Shown: positions 35,398 through 44,119 of the stretch, in pieces | Layout of the letters: each line of letters starts with the position of its first letter | Numbering within the stretch: the first letter of the stretch is position 1 | Assembly: GCA_963714145.1 (NCBI GenBank) | Contig: OY970235.1 | Location: forward strand, 930,001 to 994,000 | Direction: 5' to 3' | DNA from: JBBWZH01 sp035544115 | GTDB lineage: Bacteria > Actinomycetota > Actinomycetes > Mycobacteriales > CADCTP01 | DNA length: 64,000 bases | Notes under the pieces: generated by a model | The model's database searches: none | Told to the model about the DNA's origin: nothing | The model's input: only the letters and a program-made list of their open reading frames with translations | Translations under genes and position numbers: made by a program

Positions 35398-36680
35398 CCG
35401 TCACCCTGGGCGCCGGCCCGCTGGACGTGGAAGCGCTGCGCAAGGACTTCCCGATCCTGTCCCGCACCGTCCGGGACGGGCACCGGTTGGTCTACCTGGA
35501 CAGCGGCGCCACCTCGCAGAAGCCGCGGCAGGTGCTGGACGCCGAGCGGGAGTACTACGAGCGGCACAACGCGGCCGTGCACCGCGGCGCGCACCAGCTG
35601 GCCGAGGAGGCCACCGACGCCTACGAGTCGGCGCGGGCCCGGATCGGCGCGTTCATCGGCGCGCCCGAGGGCGAGATCGTCTTCACCAAGAACGCCACCG
35701 AGGCGCTCAACCTGGTCGCGTACTCGATGAGCAACGCCGCCTTCTCGGCCGAGCCGGCCGCGGCGCGGTTCCGGCTCGGCCCGGGCGACGAGGTCGTGGT
35801 GACCGAGATGGAGCACCACGCGAACCTGGTGCCGTGGCAGCAGCTCTGCCTGCGCACCGGCGCCACGCTGCGCTGGTTCGGGCTCACCGACGACGGCCGG
35901 CTGGATCTGTCCGATGTGGACGGCGTGATCACCGGGCGGGTCAAGGTCGTCGCGCTGGTGCACCAGTCCAACGTGCTCGGCACGGTGAACCCGCTGGACG
36001 CGATCGTGGCCCGGGCGCACCAGGTCGGCGCGCTGGTGGTGCTGGACGCCTGCCAGTCCGTGCCGCACATGCCGGTGGACGTGGCCGACCTCGGCGTCGA
36101 CTTCCTCGCCTTCTCCGGGCACAAGATGCTCGGCCCGACCGGCATCGGGGTGCTCTGGGGCCGGCGCGAGCTGCTCGAGGCGATGCCGCCGTTCCTCACC
36201 GGTGGCTCGATGATCGAGGTCGTCCAGCTGGCCGAGAGCACGTTCGCGCCGCCGCCGCAGCGGTTCGAGGCCGGCGTGCCGATGACCGCGCAGGCGGTCG
36301 GGCTCGGTGCCGCGGTCGACTACCTGACCGCGGTCGGCATGGCCAACGTGCACGCGCACGAGCAGCTGCTGACGGCCTACGCGCTGGACGCGCTCGGCAC
36401 CGTGCCCGGGGTGCGGGTGATCGGCCCGCCGGACACGGTGGCCCGCGGCGGGGCGGTCTCGTTCGTGGTGGACGGCATCCACCCGCACGACGTCGGCCAG
36501 GTGCTGGACGACGTCGGCGTGGAGGTGCGGGTCGGGCACCACTGCGCCTGGCCGATCGTCCGCCGGTTCGGCGTCCCGGCGACCACCCGCGCCACGTTCT
36601 ACCTCTACAACGACACCGGCGACATCGACGCGCTGGTGGCCGGGGTGCGGCACGCCAAGAAGTTCTTCGGGGTCTCCTGA
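35394..36680 (+). CDS. sufS: SufS-type cysteine desulfurase
   Basis: 428 residues. A PLP enzyme that takes sulfur from cysteine. Evidence: YLDSGATSQKP, HRGAHQLAEEATDAYE, EMEHHANLVPWQQL (PLP-stacking His), VLDACQSVPHMPVDV, the Schiff-base Lys in FSGHKMLGPTG, and the catalytic Cys in RVGHHCAWPIVRRF. Group II desulfurases hand sulfur to SufU, encoded next with a TGATG overlap. Confidence 0.98.
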   Translation: MTVTLGAGPLDVEALRKDFPILSRTVRDGHRLVYLDSGATSQKPRQVLDAEREYYERHNAAVHRGAHQLAEEATDAYESARARIGAFIGAPEGEIVFTKNATEALNLVAYSMSNAAFSAEPAAARFRLGPGDEVVVTEMEHHANLVPWQQLCLRTGATLRWFGLTDDGRLDLSDVDGVITGRVKVVALVHQSNVLGTVNPLDAIVARAHQVGALVVLDACQSVPHMPVDVADLGVDFLAFSGHKMLGPTGIGVLWGRRELLEAMPPFLTGGSMIEVVQLAESTFAPPPQRFEAGVPMTAQAVGLGAAVDYLTAVGMANVHAHEQLLTAYALDALGTVPGVRVIGPPDTVARGGAVSFVVDGIHPHDVGQVLDDVGVEVRVGHHCAWPIVRRFGVPATTRATFYLYNDTGDIDALVAGVRHAKKFFGVS

Positions 36681-37165
36681 TGCAGCTGGAGTCGATGTAC
36701 CAGGAGATCATCCTGGACCACTACAAGCACCCGCACGGCCGCGGCCTGCGCGAGCCGTTCGACGCCGAGGTGCACCACGTCAACCCGACCTGCGGGGACG
36801 AGGTCACGCTGCGGGTCGCCGTCAGCGGGGACGCCGCGGACGCGAAGGTCGTCGACGTCTCGTACGAGGGGCAGGGCTGCTCGATCAGCCAGGCGTCCAC
36901 CTCGGTGCTGACCGACCTGGTGGTGGGCAAGCCGGTGGCCGAGGCGCTGGCCGTGTACGAGGCGTTCCTGGCGCTGATGCGGAGCAAGGGCCAGCCCGGC
37001 GGCGAGGAGCAGGAGGAGCTGCTGGAGGACGCGGTCGCGTTCGCCGGCGTGTCCCGCTACCCGTCCCGGATCAAGTGCGCGCTGCTCGGCTGGGCGGCCT
37101 GGAAGGACGCCACCGCCCGCGCGGTTGCTAGCGTTGGCGTGGCCGAGGAAGGGAAGCTGGCATGA
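36680..37165 (+). CDS. sufU: SufU sulfur-transfer protein
   Basis: 161 residues. Zinc-dependent sulfur acceptor partnering SufS. Cys ligands occur in NPTCGDEV, GQGCSISQAS and SRIKCALLGW, and the start is MYQEIILDHYKHPHGRG, as in SufU. The insertion between the second and third Cys distinguishes it from IscU. Its stop overlaps the start of a mini-ORF. Confidence 0.97.
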   Translation: MQLESMYQEIILDHYKHPHGRGLREPFDAEVHHVNPTCGDEVTLRVAVSGDAADAKVVDVSYEGQGCSISQASTSVLTDLVVGKPVAEALAVYEAFLALMRSKGQPGGEEQEELLEDAVAFAGVSRYPSRIKCALLGWAAWKDATARAVASVGVAEEGKLA

Positions 37166-37308
37166 GCGAGCGCCGGGCACCGGAGGCCTGGTCGGCCCGG
37201 GGGACGAGGGCCGGGCTGGCCGGAGGCGGCGAGGCCGAGCGAGCAGCGACGACGGCTGGGATGCCTGCGGCACGAAGGCGGACCAGGCGAGAGGAGCGGG
37301 CACAGTGA
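37162..37308 (+). CDS. 48-codon coupled mini-ORF between sufU and sufT
   Basis: Starts MSERRAPEAWSARGTRAG and is dominated by Arg, Ala, Glu and Gly. Its ATG overlaps the sufU stop (ATGA) and its own stop overlaps the sufT GTG (GTGA), repeating the arrangement between sufD and the Rieske gene. The flanks share TGAGCGAG. Most likely an inserted repeat-like linker kept in frame for coupling; a real peptide is not excluded. Confidence 0.4.
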   Translation: MSERRAPEAWSARGTRAGLAGGGEAERAATTAGMPAARRRTRREERAQ

Positions 37309-37637
37309 GCGAGAAGCCGGCGGTTGCTGACGTCGAGGAGGCCATGCGGGATGTGGTCGACCCGGAACTCGGCATCAACGTGGTCGACCTCGGGCTGGTC
37401 TACGGCCTCTCGGTGGACGACGCGAACGTGGTCACCATCGACATGACGTTGACGTCGGCGGCCTGCCCGCTGACCGACGTGATCGAGGACCAGGCCCGCA
37501 CCGCGCTGTGCGAGGGTCCCGGCGGCGGCCTCGCCTCCGACATCAAGATCAACTGGGTCTGGATGCCGCCGTGGGGCCCGGACAAGATCAGCGACGACGG
37601 CCGGGAGCAGCTCCGCGCGCTCGGCTTCAACGTGTGA
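37305..37637 (+). CDS. sufT: SufT-like MIP18-family Fe-S assembly factor
   Basis: 110 residues. DUF59/MIP18 fold: VEEAMRDVVDPELGINVVDL, VYGLSVDD, MTLTSAACPLTDVIEDQ with the conserved Cys, and WMPPWGPDKISDDGREQLRA. Members help mature Fe-S proteins and close many actinobacterial suf operons. GTG start overlaps the mini-ORF stop; the stop overlaps the following GNAT gene. Confidence 0.93.
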   Translation: MSEKPAVADVEEAMRDVVDPELGINVVDLGLVYGLSVDDANVVTIDMTLTSAACPLTDVIEDQARTALCEGPGGGLASDIKINWVWMPPWGPDKISDDGREQLRALGFNV

Positions 37638-38473
37638 CCGAGCTGCCCCACCCGGCCGTTTCGCCCCACCCCGCCGTTCCAGCGCACCCGGCGGCACCGT
37701 CGCCGGCAGTGCTGTCAGCGACCCGCAGTCCCATCCCGCCGAGCCGGCAGCCCGAGCCGCCGGCCCGGCTACCCGAGCCGCGGAGCCGGCTGCCCGAGCC
37801 GGGCGGTCGGTTGGCCGGTCTGCTGGCCGGTGTCGCCGCGGATCGGTTTCCGCCGGCCGATCTGGGGCTGGAGGTGTTGCCCCGGCCGCCGGGAGGCCGG
37901 CTGGCCGCCGCGGTCGTCGGGCTGACGGCGTACACGGTGGTGGCCGCCGACGTGGACGCCGGCTGGGTGCGCGAGCAGTTGCAGCCGCTGGACTCCCTGT
38001 CGCTGCGGATGGGGCCGCGGTTCCTGGTCGCGCTGGCCGACCGGGTTGGCGCCGAACCCGGCAACCTGGACATCCTCCTGATCGCCCCGCCGCGCCCCGC
38101 CGGACCGCCGGCGGTGGCCGATCCGGTGCTCGCCGGCCTGGTCCGGGTGGGCGACGACGGCCAGCGGGAGCACCGCCGGCTGGCCCGCGCCCGCCGCTAC
38201 CGGGACGACGTCCGCGCCTATGCGATGGCCGGCGCGCTGCTGATCCTCGGCCGCGGCCTGGCCGGCCGCTGGGAGGTGGCGGTGGAGGTGGACGAGGCGT
38301 ACCAGGGCCGCGGCCTGGCCCGGCGGCTGGTTGCCGCGGCGCCGGCGCTGGTGCCGCCGGGCGAGCCGCTGTGGGCGCAGATCAGCCCGGGCAACACGGC
38401 GTCGGTGCGGGCCTTCCTGGCCGCCGGCTACCGGGCGGCCGGCGCCGAGATCCTGTTCATAGCGTCACGCTGA
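37634..38473 (+). CDS. GNAT-family acetyltransferase with Pro-rich N-terminus
   Basis: 279 residues from GTG 37634, coupled to sufT. The C-terminal half has the GNAT acetyl-CoA motif VAVEVDEAYQGRGLARRLVA and ISPGNTASVRAFLAAGYRAAG. The middle (VVGLTAYTVVAADVDAGWVR) resembles conserved actinobacterial GNAT proteins. The first about 60 residues are Pro-rich repeats (HPAV/HPAA and RLPEP units), probably disordered; initiation further in cannot be ruled out. Substrate unknown. The 3' end overlaps the convergent anti-sigma-like gene by 17 bases. Confidence 0.78.
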   Translation: MTELPHPAVSPHPAVPAHPAAPSPAVLSATRSPIPPSRQPEPPARLPEPRSRLPEPGGRLAGLLAGVAADRFPPADLGLEVLPRPPGGRLAAAVVGLTAYTVVAADVDAGWVREQLQPLDSLSLRMGPRFLVALADRVGAEPGNLDILLIAPPRPAGPPAVADPVLAGLVRVGDDGQREHRRLARARRYRDDVRAYAMAGALLILGRGLAGRWEVAVEVDEAYQGRGLARRLVAAAPALVPPGEPLWAQISPGNTASVRAFLAAGYRAAGAEILFIASR

Positions 38474-39362
38474 CCAGCGGCTGACCGCCGGCCCGCTGGA
38501 TCTCTATCCGGCTGATCTGCTCCATCGGCAGCGAAACCGGGCTTTCCAGCCGGATGCCGTCGGTCGGCCGGGTCACCATCATGCTGCCGCCGGCTTCGGG
38601 CGTGCCGCCGACCGACCACACCACCATCTGGCACTTCCAGCCGGGTTGGAGCTTGCCGGTGACGAGGGCGTCGACCTGGGTTCCGCCGGGCTGCGAGCGC
38701 AGCGTCACGATCACGGCAACGCCGGTGCTCGGGCTGACCGCGCTGACCGTGTGGTTGGCGGGGGCGGCGGAACCGGCGGTGGGGGAGAGGGCCCGCGGGC
38801 TCGGCTCGCCGCCCCCGGGCCGGCCGGTGCGCACGACAACGCTGACCGCGACGGCGGCGACCACCGCCGCGGCGGTGGCAACGGCGACCGCCGCCAACCA
38901 GGTCGCCCGGCGGGTGGTCCGGGCCGACCGGGCGAGTCGGCGTTGCGCGAGTTCGGCACCGGCCGGCGCGGGGCCGTGGGCGGTATCCGGAGCCCGGCGA
39001 TCGAACCGCCGCCGATCGCCGGTCGGGCCGGGCCCGGCCCGACCGGGGGTGGCCGGATCGGGGCCGTTCGGACCGGGGCGGCTCTGGCCGGCGTCGCTCT
39101 GGCCGGCGTCGGCCGGGCCGGGGCCGTCGGCGCGGGCGGCGTAGCGGTTCGGGCGGTAGCTGGCGGGGCGGCCGTCGAGGCCGGCCGCGGTGATGTCCGG
39201 CGGGACGCTGCCCAGGGCGCCGAGCGTCTCGGCCAGTTCGAGATATTCAAGCTGGCAGCCGGCGCAGGTGCGCAGGTGCGTCTCGACGTCCTTGGTCTCG
39301 CCCGGCTCGAGCGCACCCAGAACGTAGGCGCCCAGGGAGATTCGGAACTCCTGCTCGGTCAT
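38457..39362 (-). CDS. membrane-anchored zinc-finger (zf-HC2) anti-sigma-like protein
   Basis: 301 residues. The N-terminus begins FRISLGAYVLGALEPGE and carries the HxxxCxxC zinc motif HLRTCAGCQLEYLEL, as in anti-sigma factors that hold an ECF sigma factor. A disordered Pro/Gly-rich linker, one membrane helix (WLAAVAVATAAAVVAAVAVS near residue 155) and an extracytoplasmic domain with VIVTLRSQPGGTQV follow. No sigma factor gene is adjacent on this strand, which is unusual; the partner is probably elsewhere. Confidence 0.82.
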   Translation of the reverse strand: MTEQEFRISLGAYVLGALEPGETKDVETHLRTCAGCQLEYLELAETLGALGSVPPDITAAGLDGRPASYRPNRYAARADGPGPADAGQSDAGQSRPGPNGPDPATPGRAGPGPTGDRRRFDRRAPDTAHGPAPAGAELAQRRLARSARTTRRATWLAAVAVATAAAVVAAVAVSVVVRTGRPGGGEPSPRALSPTAGSAAPANHTVSAVSPSTGVAVIVTLRSQPGGTQVDALVTGKLQPGWKCQMVVWSVGGTPEAGGSMMVTRPTDGIRLESPVSLPMEQISRIEIQRAGGQPLVSVTL

Positions 39363-39707
39363 CTACTGCCCGGCTCCGCGCGCAGCGGGGTGGCCGGGCC
39401 GACACGCGTACCCGGGCATCGGCCGTGGTCCTTCCAGAGTTGGTCTGACTACTGGAATACGTCGGGGTCGGCCGGGCGGTTCATTGCCGGATGTGACGGC
39501 GGCCACATGGGTGATATGCCCGGCCGAAACACGGACGACCCGGCCGCCACCCGCTGGGTAGACTGCGGGGGTGACTCCACGGATGTGCTGATCGGGCCAG
39601 GATGCCCGCGCCGCGGCCTACCGGCGCGCGCGGGCGCCGCCGCCGCCGGGTGCCAGCCACCCCGCGTGCCGCCCTGGCCGTCCCGTCCCATCCGGAGTTG
39701 ACTGATC
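39363..39707. other. intergenic region before the ABC-F gene, no clear gene
   Basis: 345 bases upstream of both the minus-strand anti-sigma-like gene and the plus-strand ABC-F gene. GGGTAGACT at 39556-39564 includes a possible -10 (TAGACT), but no matching -35 is obvious. A 64-codon frame starting at ATG 39508 has atypical composition and is not called. Confidence 0.4.
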
Positions 39708-41317
39708 ATGATCACCGTTACTGACCTGGAGCTGCGCGCGGGCTCGCGCATCCTGCTGACCGCGCCCATCCTGCGGGTCCAGCCGGGCGACCGGATCGGC
39801 CTGGTCGGCCGCAACGGCGCCGGCAAGACCACCACGCTGCGGGTGCTCGCCGGCGAGGCGCTGCCGTACGGCGGCAAGATCGACCGGCGCGGCGAGGTCG
39901 GCTACCTCCCGCAGGACCCGCGCACCGGCGACCTGGACGTGACCGCCCGGGACCGGGTGCTGTCCGCCCGCGGCCTGGACACGCTGCTGCACCAGATCGA
40001 GAAGGCGCAGGTCGAGCTGTCCGCGGCGGTGGACGACACGGCCCGGGACGTGGCGGTCCGCCGGTACGGCCGGCTGGAGGACCGGTTCGCCGCGCTCGGC
40101 GGGTACGCCGCGGAGAGCCGAGGCGGCCCGGATCTGCGCCAACCTCGGGCTGCCCGACCGGGTGCTGGGGCAGACGCTGCGGCACCCTGTCCGGCGGCCA
40201 GCGGCGCCGGGTCGAGCTGGCCCGGATCCTGTTCAGCGACGCGTCGCACGCTGCTGCTGGACGAGCCGACCAACCACCTGGACGCCGACTCGATCGGCTG
40301 GCTGCGCGACTTCCTGCGCGGCCACACAGGGCGGGCTGATCGTGATCAGCCACGACGTCGACCTGCTCGACGCCGTGGTGAACAAGGTCTGGTACCTGGA
40401 CGCCAACCGGGCCGAGGTGGACGTCTACAACCTGGGCTGGAAGAAGTACCTGGAACAGCGGGAGACCGACGAGCGGCGGCGGCGCCGGGAGCGGGCCAAC
40501 GCGGAGAAGAAGGCCGGCGCGCTGTTCGCCCAGGCCGACAAGATGCGGGCCAAGGCGACCAAGGCGGTGGCCGCGCAGAACATGGCCCGGCGGGCCGAGA
40601 AGCTGCTGTCCGGGCTGGAGGGCGAGCGCAAGGCCGACCGGGTGGCCAGGGTCCGGTTCCCGACCCCGGCCCCGTGCGGGCAGCACCCCGCTGACCGCGT
40701 CCGGGCTGTCCAAGTCGTACGGGTCGCTGGAGGTCTTCACCGACGTCGACGCTGGCCGTCGACCGCGGTCCCGGGTGGTCGTGCTCGGCCTGAACGGCGC
40801 CGGCAAGACCACGCTGCTGCGGATGCTGGGCGGGCATCGAGCAGCCGGACACCGGCGAGGTCGCGCCCGGGCACGGGCTGCGGCTGGGCTACTACGCGCA
40901 GGAGCACGAGACGCTGGACGTCGACCGCACCGTGCTGGAGAACATGCGCTCGGCCGCACCCGACCCGACCGACACCGAACTGCGCCGCATCCTCGGCGCG
41001 TTCCTGTTCTCCGGCGAGACGGTCGACCAGCTGGCCGGCACGCTGTCCGGCGGCGAGAAGACCCGGCTGGCGCTGGCCATGCTGGTCGTCTCCGGCGCCA
41101 ACGTGCTGCTGCTGGACGAGCCGACCAACAACCTCGACCCGATCTGCCGCGAGCCAGGTGCTGGACGCGCTGGGCACCTACACCGGCGCGGTCGTGCTGG
41201 TCACCCACGACGAGGGCGCGGTGGACGCGCTCACGCCCGGAGAAGGTCATCCTGCTGCCGGACGGTGTCGAGGACGCCTGGAGCGACGACCTCGCCGACC
41301 TGGTCGCCCTGGCCTGA
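39708..41317 (+). CDS. ABC-F ATPase (Uup/EttA type), frame broken about ten times
   Basis: Joined across frames, this is a complete ABC-F protein of about 530 residues without membrane segments: Walker A GRNGAGKTT and GLNGAGKTT, signatures TLSGGQRRRVELARIL and TLSGGEKTRLALAMLV, Walker B LLLDEPTNHLDADS and LLLDEPTNNLDP, and a charged linker (RRRRRERANAEKKAGALFAQ). ABC-F proteins act on the ribosome. One base must be dropped near 40119, 40183, 40247, 40326, 40681, 40751, 40835, 41154 and 41239, and one added near 40768. Every conserved block is present, so errors are favoured over decay. Confidence 0.85.
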
Positions 41318-41348
41318 CCAGGCTTGCTCCGCGCCGCCGCACCCGCGC

Positions 41349-42779
41349 TCACCAGGGGCTGCGGAGGATGGCCTGCAGGCAGATCGCGGTGGCCGCGCCG
41401 GCGGCGAGCAGCAGCAGCTGCGGCCGCGGCGGCGGCCCACCGCGGTGGGCCGGGGCGACCGCGCCGATCAGCAGCCAGGGGAAGAACGGCAGCCAGGCCC
41501 GCTCCGCCTCGCCGTGGGTCAGGCCGGCCGCGATCGTCCAGGCGACCGAGAGCACCCCGCCGACCAGGAACGGCCAGCCCGGCGTGAGCCGCACCTTGCG
41601 GGCGGAGGCGACCAGCGCGGGCCCGGCGGCCAGCACCAGCACCACCAGCCCGAGCAGGGTCCAGACCAGTGCCGAGCCCGGGGCGCCGGCCCAGCCGGCC
41701 AGGTTCCGCCGGCTGCCGGCCAGCCCTTCCGGCCAGGAGAAGCCCAGCGACTCGGCGGCGACCAGCGGCAGCAGCGCGAACATCCCGGTGGCCACGTTCA
41801 GCAGTGGCCGGCGCCGGACAAAGTAGACGCACAGCACGGTGGCGGCCAGCCAGATCACCGCGTACGAGTAGAGGGCGGACAGCCCGAGCAGCAGCCCGCA
41901 CAGCGACGCCCAGAGCAGCCGGGCCGGGCCGGGGCGGCCGGGCCGGCTGCCCACGGTGGCGACGGCGATGAAGGCGGCGCCGAGCGCGGCGGTGACCGCG
42001 TCCACGTTGACCGCTACCCAGGGCGCGTACGGGGCGAGCACCAGCACCGGCAGCAGCCGGCGGGCGGCCGGCTCGCCGCACAGTGACCGGACCGCCGCGG
42101 CGACCAGCGGGGTGACCAGCGCGCCGACCAGGGTCACCGCGACGCCGAGCAGCACCGGCCGGTGCAGCCCGAGCCGGCCGGCGGCCCAGAGCAGCAGTAC
42201 CGGCAGCGGCGGGTGGTCCCGGGTGGCCGGCGAGTCGGCGGCGTGCGCGGCGAAGCCGGTCAGGTAGCCGCCCGGGTCGTCGCCGACCCTGGGCAGTTCG
42301 GCCAGGTAGCCGGCGCCGGCCAGCCCGTGCGTCAGGCCGGTGCTGCCGTCCACCGCGACCAGGGCCAACGTCCAGGCGGCGGTGCCGGCGTAGCCGGTGA
42401 GCTGCAGCACCGGCCAGCCGAGCCGGTCCGGGATCCCGTTGGCGACCGCCAGCAGCACCAGCACCGCGACGGTCGGGGCGAGCAGGCTGGCCGGGTTGAC
42501 GATCAGGTGATATCGGCCGGCGAACGGGGCCGCGGCGGTACCCAGCCGGGCACCGAGGCCGACCGCGAGCAGGGTCAGGCCCAGCCCGAGGCCGGCCAGC
42601 AGCAGCCAGCCGGTGAGGTCCAGCAGCTCGGTGCGGCGCTCCGCCGCGAGGTCCGGACCCTCGACCGCCGGCTCGGGCGGCGGCGCCGGGTGGCTGTCCG
42701 CCGGCGGCGCCGGGTGGCTGTCCGCGATGCCGCCGGACGTGCCGTGGGGGCCGGATTCTGCCCCCCGCGACCGCCGCAT
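41349..42779 (-). CDS. polytopic membrane protein, possible GT-C-type glycosyltransferase
   Basis: 476 residues with about 11-12 predicted membrane helices after a Pro-rich cytoplasmic N-terminus containing a duplicated DSHPAPPA (two near-identical 24-base units around 42680-42725). The stretch GDDPGGYLTGFAAHAADSPA and then TRDHPPLPVLLLWAAGRLG sits in the first large external loop, where GT-C enzymes keep catalytic acidic residues, and GEAERAWLPFFPWLL is near the C-terminus. Lipid-linked sugar transfer is therefore a reasonable guess, not a demonstrated function. No close family member is recognised. Confidence 0.65.
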   Translation of the reverse strand: MRRSRGAESGPHGTSGGIADSHPAPPADSHPAPPPEPAVEGPDLAAERRTELLDLTGWLLLAGLGLGLTLLAVGLGARLGTAAAPFAGRYHLIVNPASLLAPTVAVLVLLAVANGIPDRLGWPVLQLTGYAGTAAWTLALVAVDGSTGLTHGLAGAGYLAELPRVGDDPGGYLTGFAAHAADSPATRDHPPLPVLLLWAAGRLGLHRPVLLGVAVTLVGALVTPLVAAAVRSLCGEPAARRLLPVLVLAPYAPWVAVNVDAVTAALGAAFIAVATVGSRPGRPGPARLLWASLCGLLLGLSALYSYAVIWLAATVLCVYFVRRRPLLNVATGMFALLPLVAAESLGFSWPEGLAGSRRNLAGWAGAPGSALVWTLLGLVVLVLAAGPALVASARKVRLTPGWPFLVGGVLSVAWTIAAGLTHGEAERAWLPFFPWLLIGAVAPAHRGGPPPRPQLLLLAAGAATAICLQAILRSPW

Positions 42780-42948
42780 GCGGCGCAGCCTACGGGCATC
42801 CCACCGACGAGATCACCGGGTCGGGTGGTGCGGAGCGGCTCACTGGGTGATCATGGGTGCGCCGGACCGTCCGGCGACGGCCCGTACCGGCGGCACCCCG
42901 TCGGTCCCGGGCAGCGTTCCAACACCCACGACAACGGAGGGTCGCAAG

Positions 42949-43161
42949 GTGGCAGACCTCAAGAAGGGCGCTCGCATCACCGGGACCGCACGCGACAAGC
43001 TCGCCGCCGATCTGCGCAAGAAGTACGACCAGGGGCAGAGCATCCGGGCGCTCGCCGAGTCATCCGGGCGGTCCTACGGCTTCGTCCACCGCATCCTGAC
43101 CGAGTCCGGCACGAACCTGCGGGGCCGGGGCGGCGCGACACGGCGGAAGAAGAAGTCCTGA
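42949..43161 (+). CDS. small helix-turn-helix protein
   Basis: 70 residues from GTG 42949 behind GGAGGG. Sequence KKGARITGTARDKLAADLRK, SIRALAESSGRSYGFVHRIL and LRGRGGATRRKKKS matches a conserved small actinobacterial helix-turn-helix family with a basic tail. The HTH is at about residues 28-50. Function unknown; DNA binding is predicted. The following enoyl-CoA hydratase-like frame begins at or across its stop. Confidence 0.88.
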   Translation: MADLKKGARITGTARDKLAADLRKKYDQGQSIRALAESSGRSYGFVHRILTESGTNLRGRGGATRRKKKS

Positions 43162-43976
43162 CCGCTCCGCTTCGGGGGCACGGTGAGCCGGTCGGAGGGC
43201 CGGCGGCCGCGGTTCGGCTGGCCCGGGCCGGCCCGGTCGCCACGGTCACGCTCGATCGGCCGGAACGGCTGAACGCGCAGACGCCGCACACCTGGGACGC
43301 GCTGCGCGAGGTGGGGCGATCGCTCCCCGGCGACATCCGGGTGGTGGTCGTGCGGGGGAACGGTCGAGCCTTCTCGGCCGGGTTGGACCGGGCCGCCTTC
43401 CTGCCGGGCGGCATCCCCGACACCATCGGGCCGGCTGAACTGGTCGCGCTGCCGGCGGCCGAGGCGGACGCGGTCATCGCCGGCTACCAGCAGGCCTTCA
43501 GCTGGCTGCGGCGGCCGGATCTCATCTCGGTGGCCGCGGTGCAGGGGCACGCGATCGGTGCCGGCTGCCAGCTGGCGTTGGCGTGCGATCTGCGGGTGCT
43601 CGCCGCCGACGCGCAGCTGGCGCTGCCCGAACCCACCCTGGGCCTGGTGCCGGACCTGGGTGGTACCGCCCCGCTGGTGGACGCGGTCGGCTACTCGCGG
43701 GCGCTGGAGATCTGCCTGACCGGCCGCCGCGTCGGCGCGGAGGAGGCGCTGCGGCTGGGGCTGGCTACCGCGGTGGTCCCGGCGCCGGAGCTGGCCGGCG
43801 CGGTCGGCGACCTGGTGGCCGCGCTGCTGGCGGCACCGCGGGGCGCCGCCGTCGAGACCAAGGCACTGCTGCTGGGCGCCGCCGAGCGCAGCCGCAGCCG
43901 CGACGATCAGGAGGGGGCCGAGCGCGCCGCGCAACTGCGCCGGCTGCGCGACCTGATGACGCCTGAGGCAGACTGA
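43158..43976 (+). CDS. enoyl-CoA hydratase/isomerase family protein, unusual start
   Basis: About 272 residues. Crotonase-fold motifs: VATVTLDRPERLNAQTPHTW, VVVVRGNGRAFSAGLD (oxyanion hole), VQGHAIGAGCQLALACDLRV and PEPTLGLVPDLGGTAPL, ending ETKALLLGA. It acts on CoA thioesters, exact reaction unknown. No ATG, GTG or TTG occurs in frame between the upstream HTH gene and the conserved core. The only well-placed candidate is CTG 43158, which overlaps the HTH stop (CTGA). A 5' sequencing error is the alternative. Confidence 0.85.
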   Translation: MTAPLRGHGEPVGGPAAAVRLARAGPVATVTLDRPERLNAQTPHTWDALREVGRSLPGDIRVVVVRGNGRAFSAGLDRAAFLPGGIPDTIGPAELVALPAAEADAVIAGYQQAFSWLRRPDLISVAAVQGHAIGAGCQLALACDLRVLAADAQLALPEPTLGLVPDLGGTAPLVDAVGYSRALEICLTGRRVGAEEALRLGLATAVVPAPELAGAVGDLVAALLAAPRGAAVETKALLLGAAERSRSRDDQEGAERAAQLRRLRDLMTPEAD

Positions 43977-44119
43977 GCGGACTGGCAGGGCTTCCGCCGT
44001 GCGCGTAATCCGGCCCGGCACGGCGGGTGACGGAAGCTGGGGTACCGGCCGCGGTGTTCTTTCCGCGGTTCCCGGTGCACGGTTCCCGCTGCGGGGGCCC
44101 TGGCGAGAGGTTGCTGTCG

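Noticed and set aside
39363..39707. 64-codon frame from ATG 39508
   Set aside because: No ribosome-binding site, Arg/Pro/Gly-rich composition and no resemblance to known proteins.
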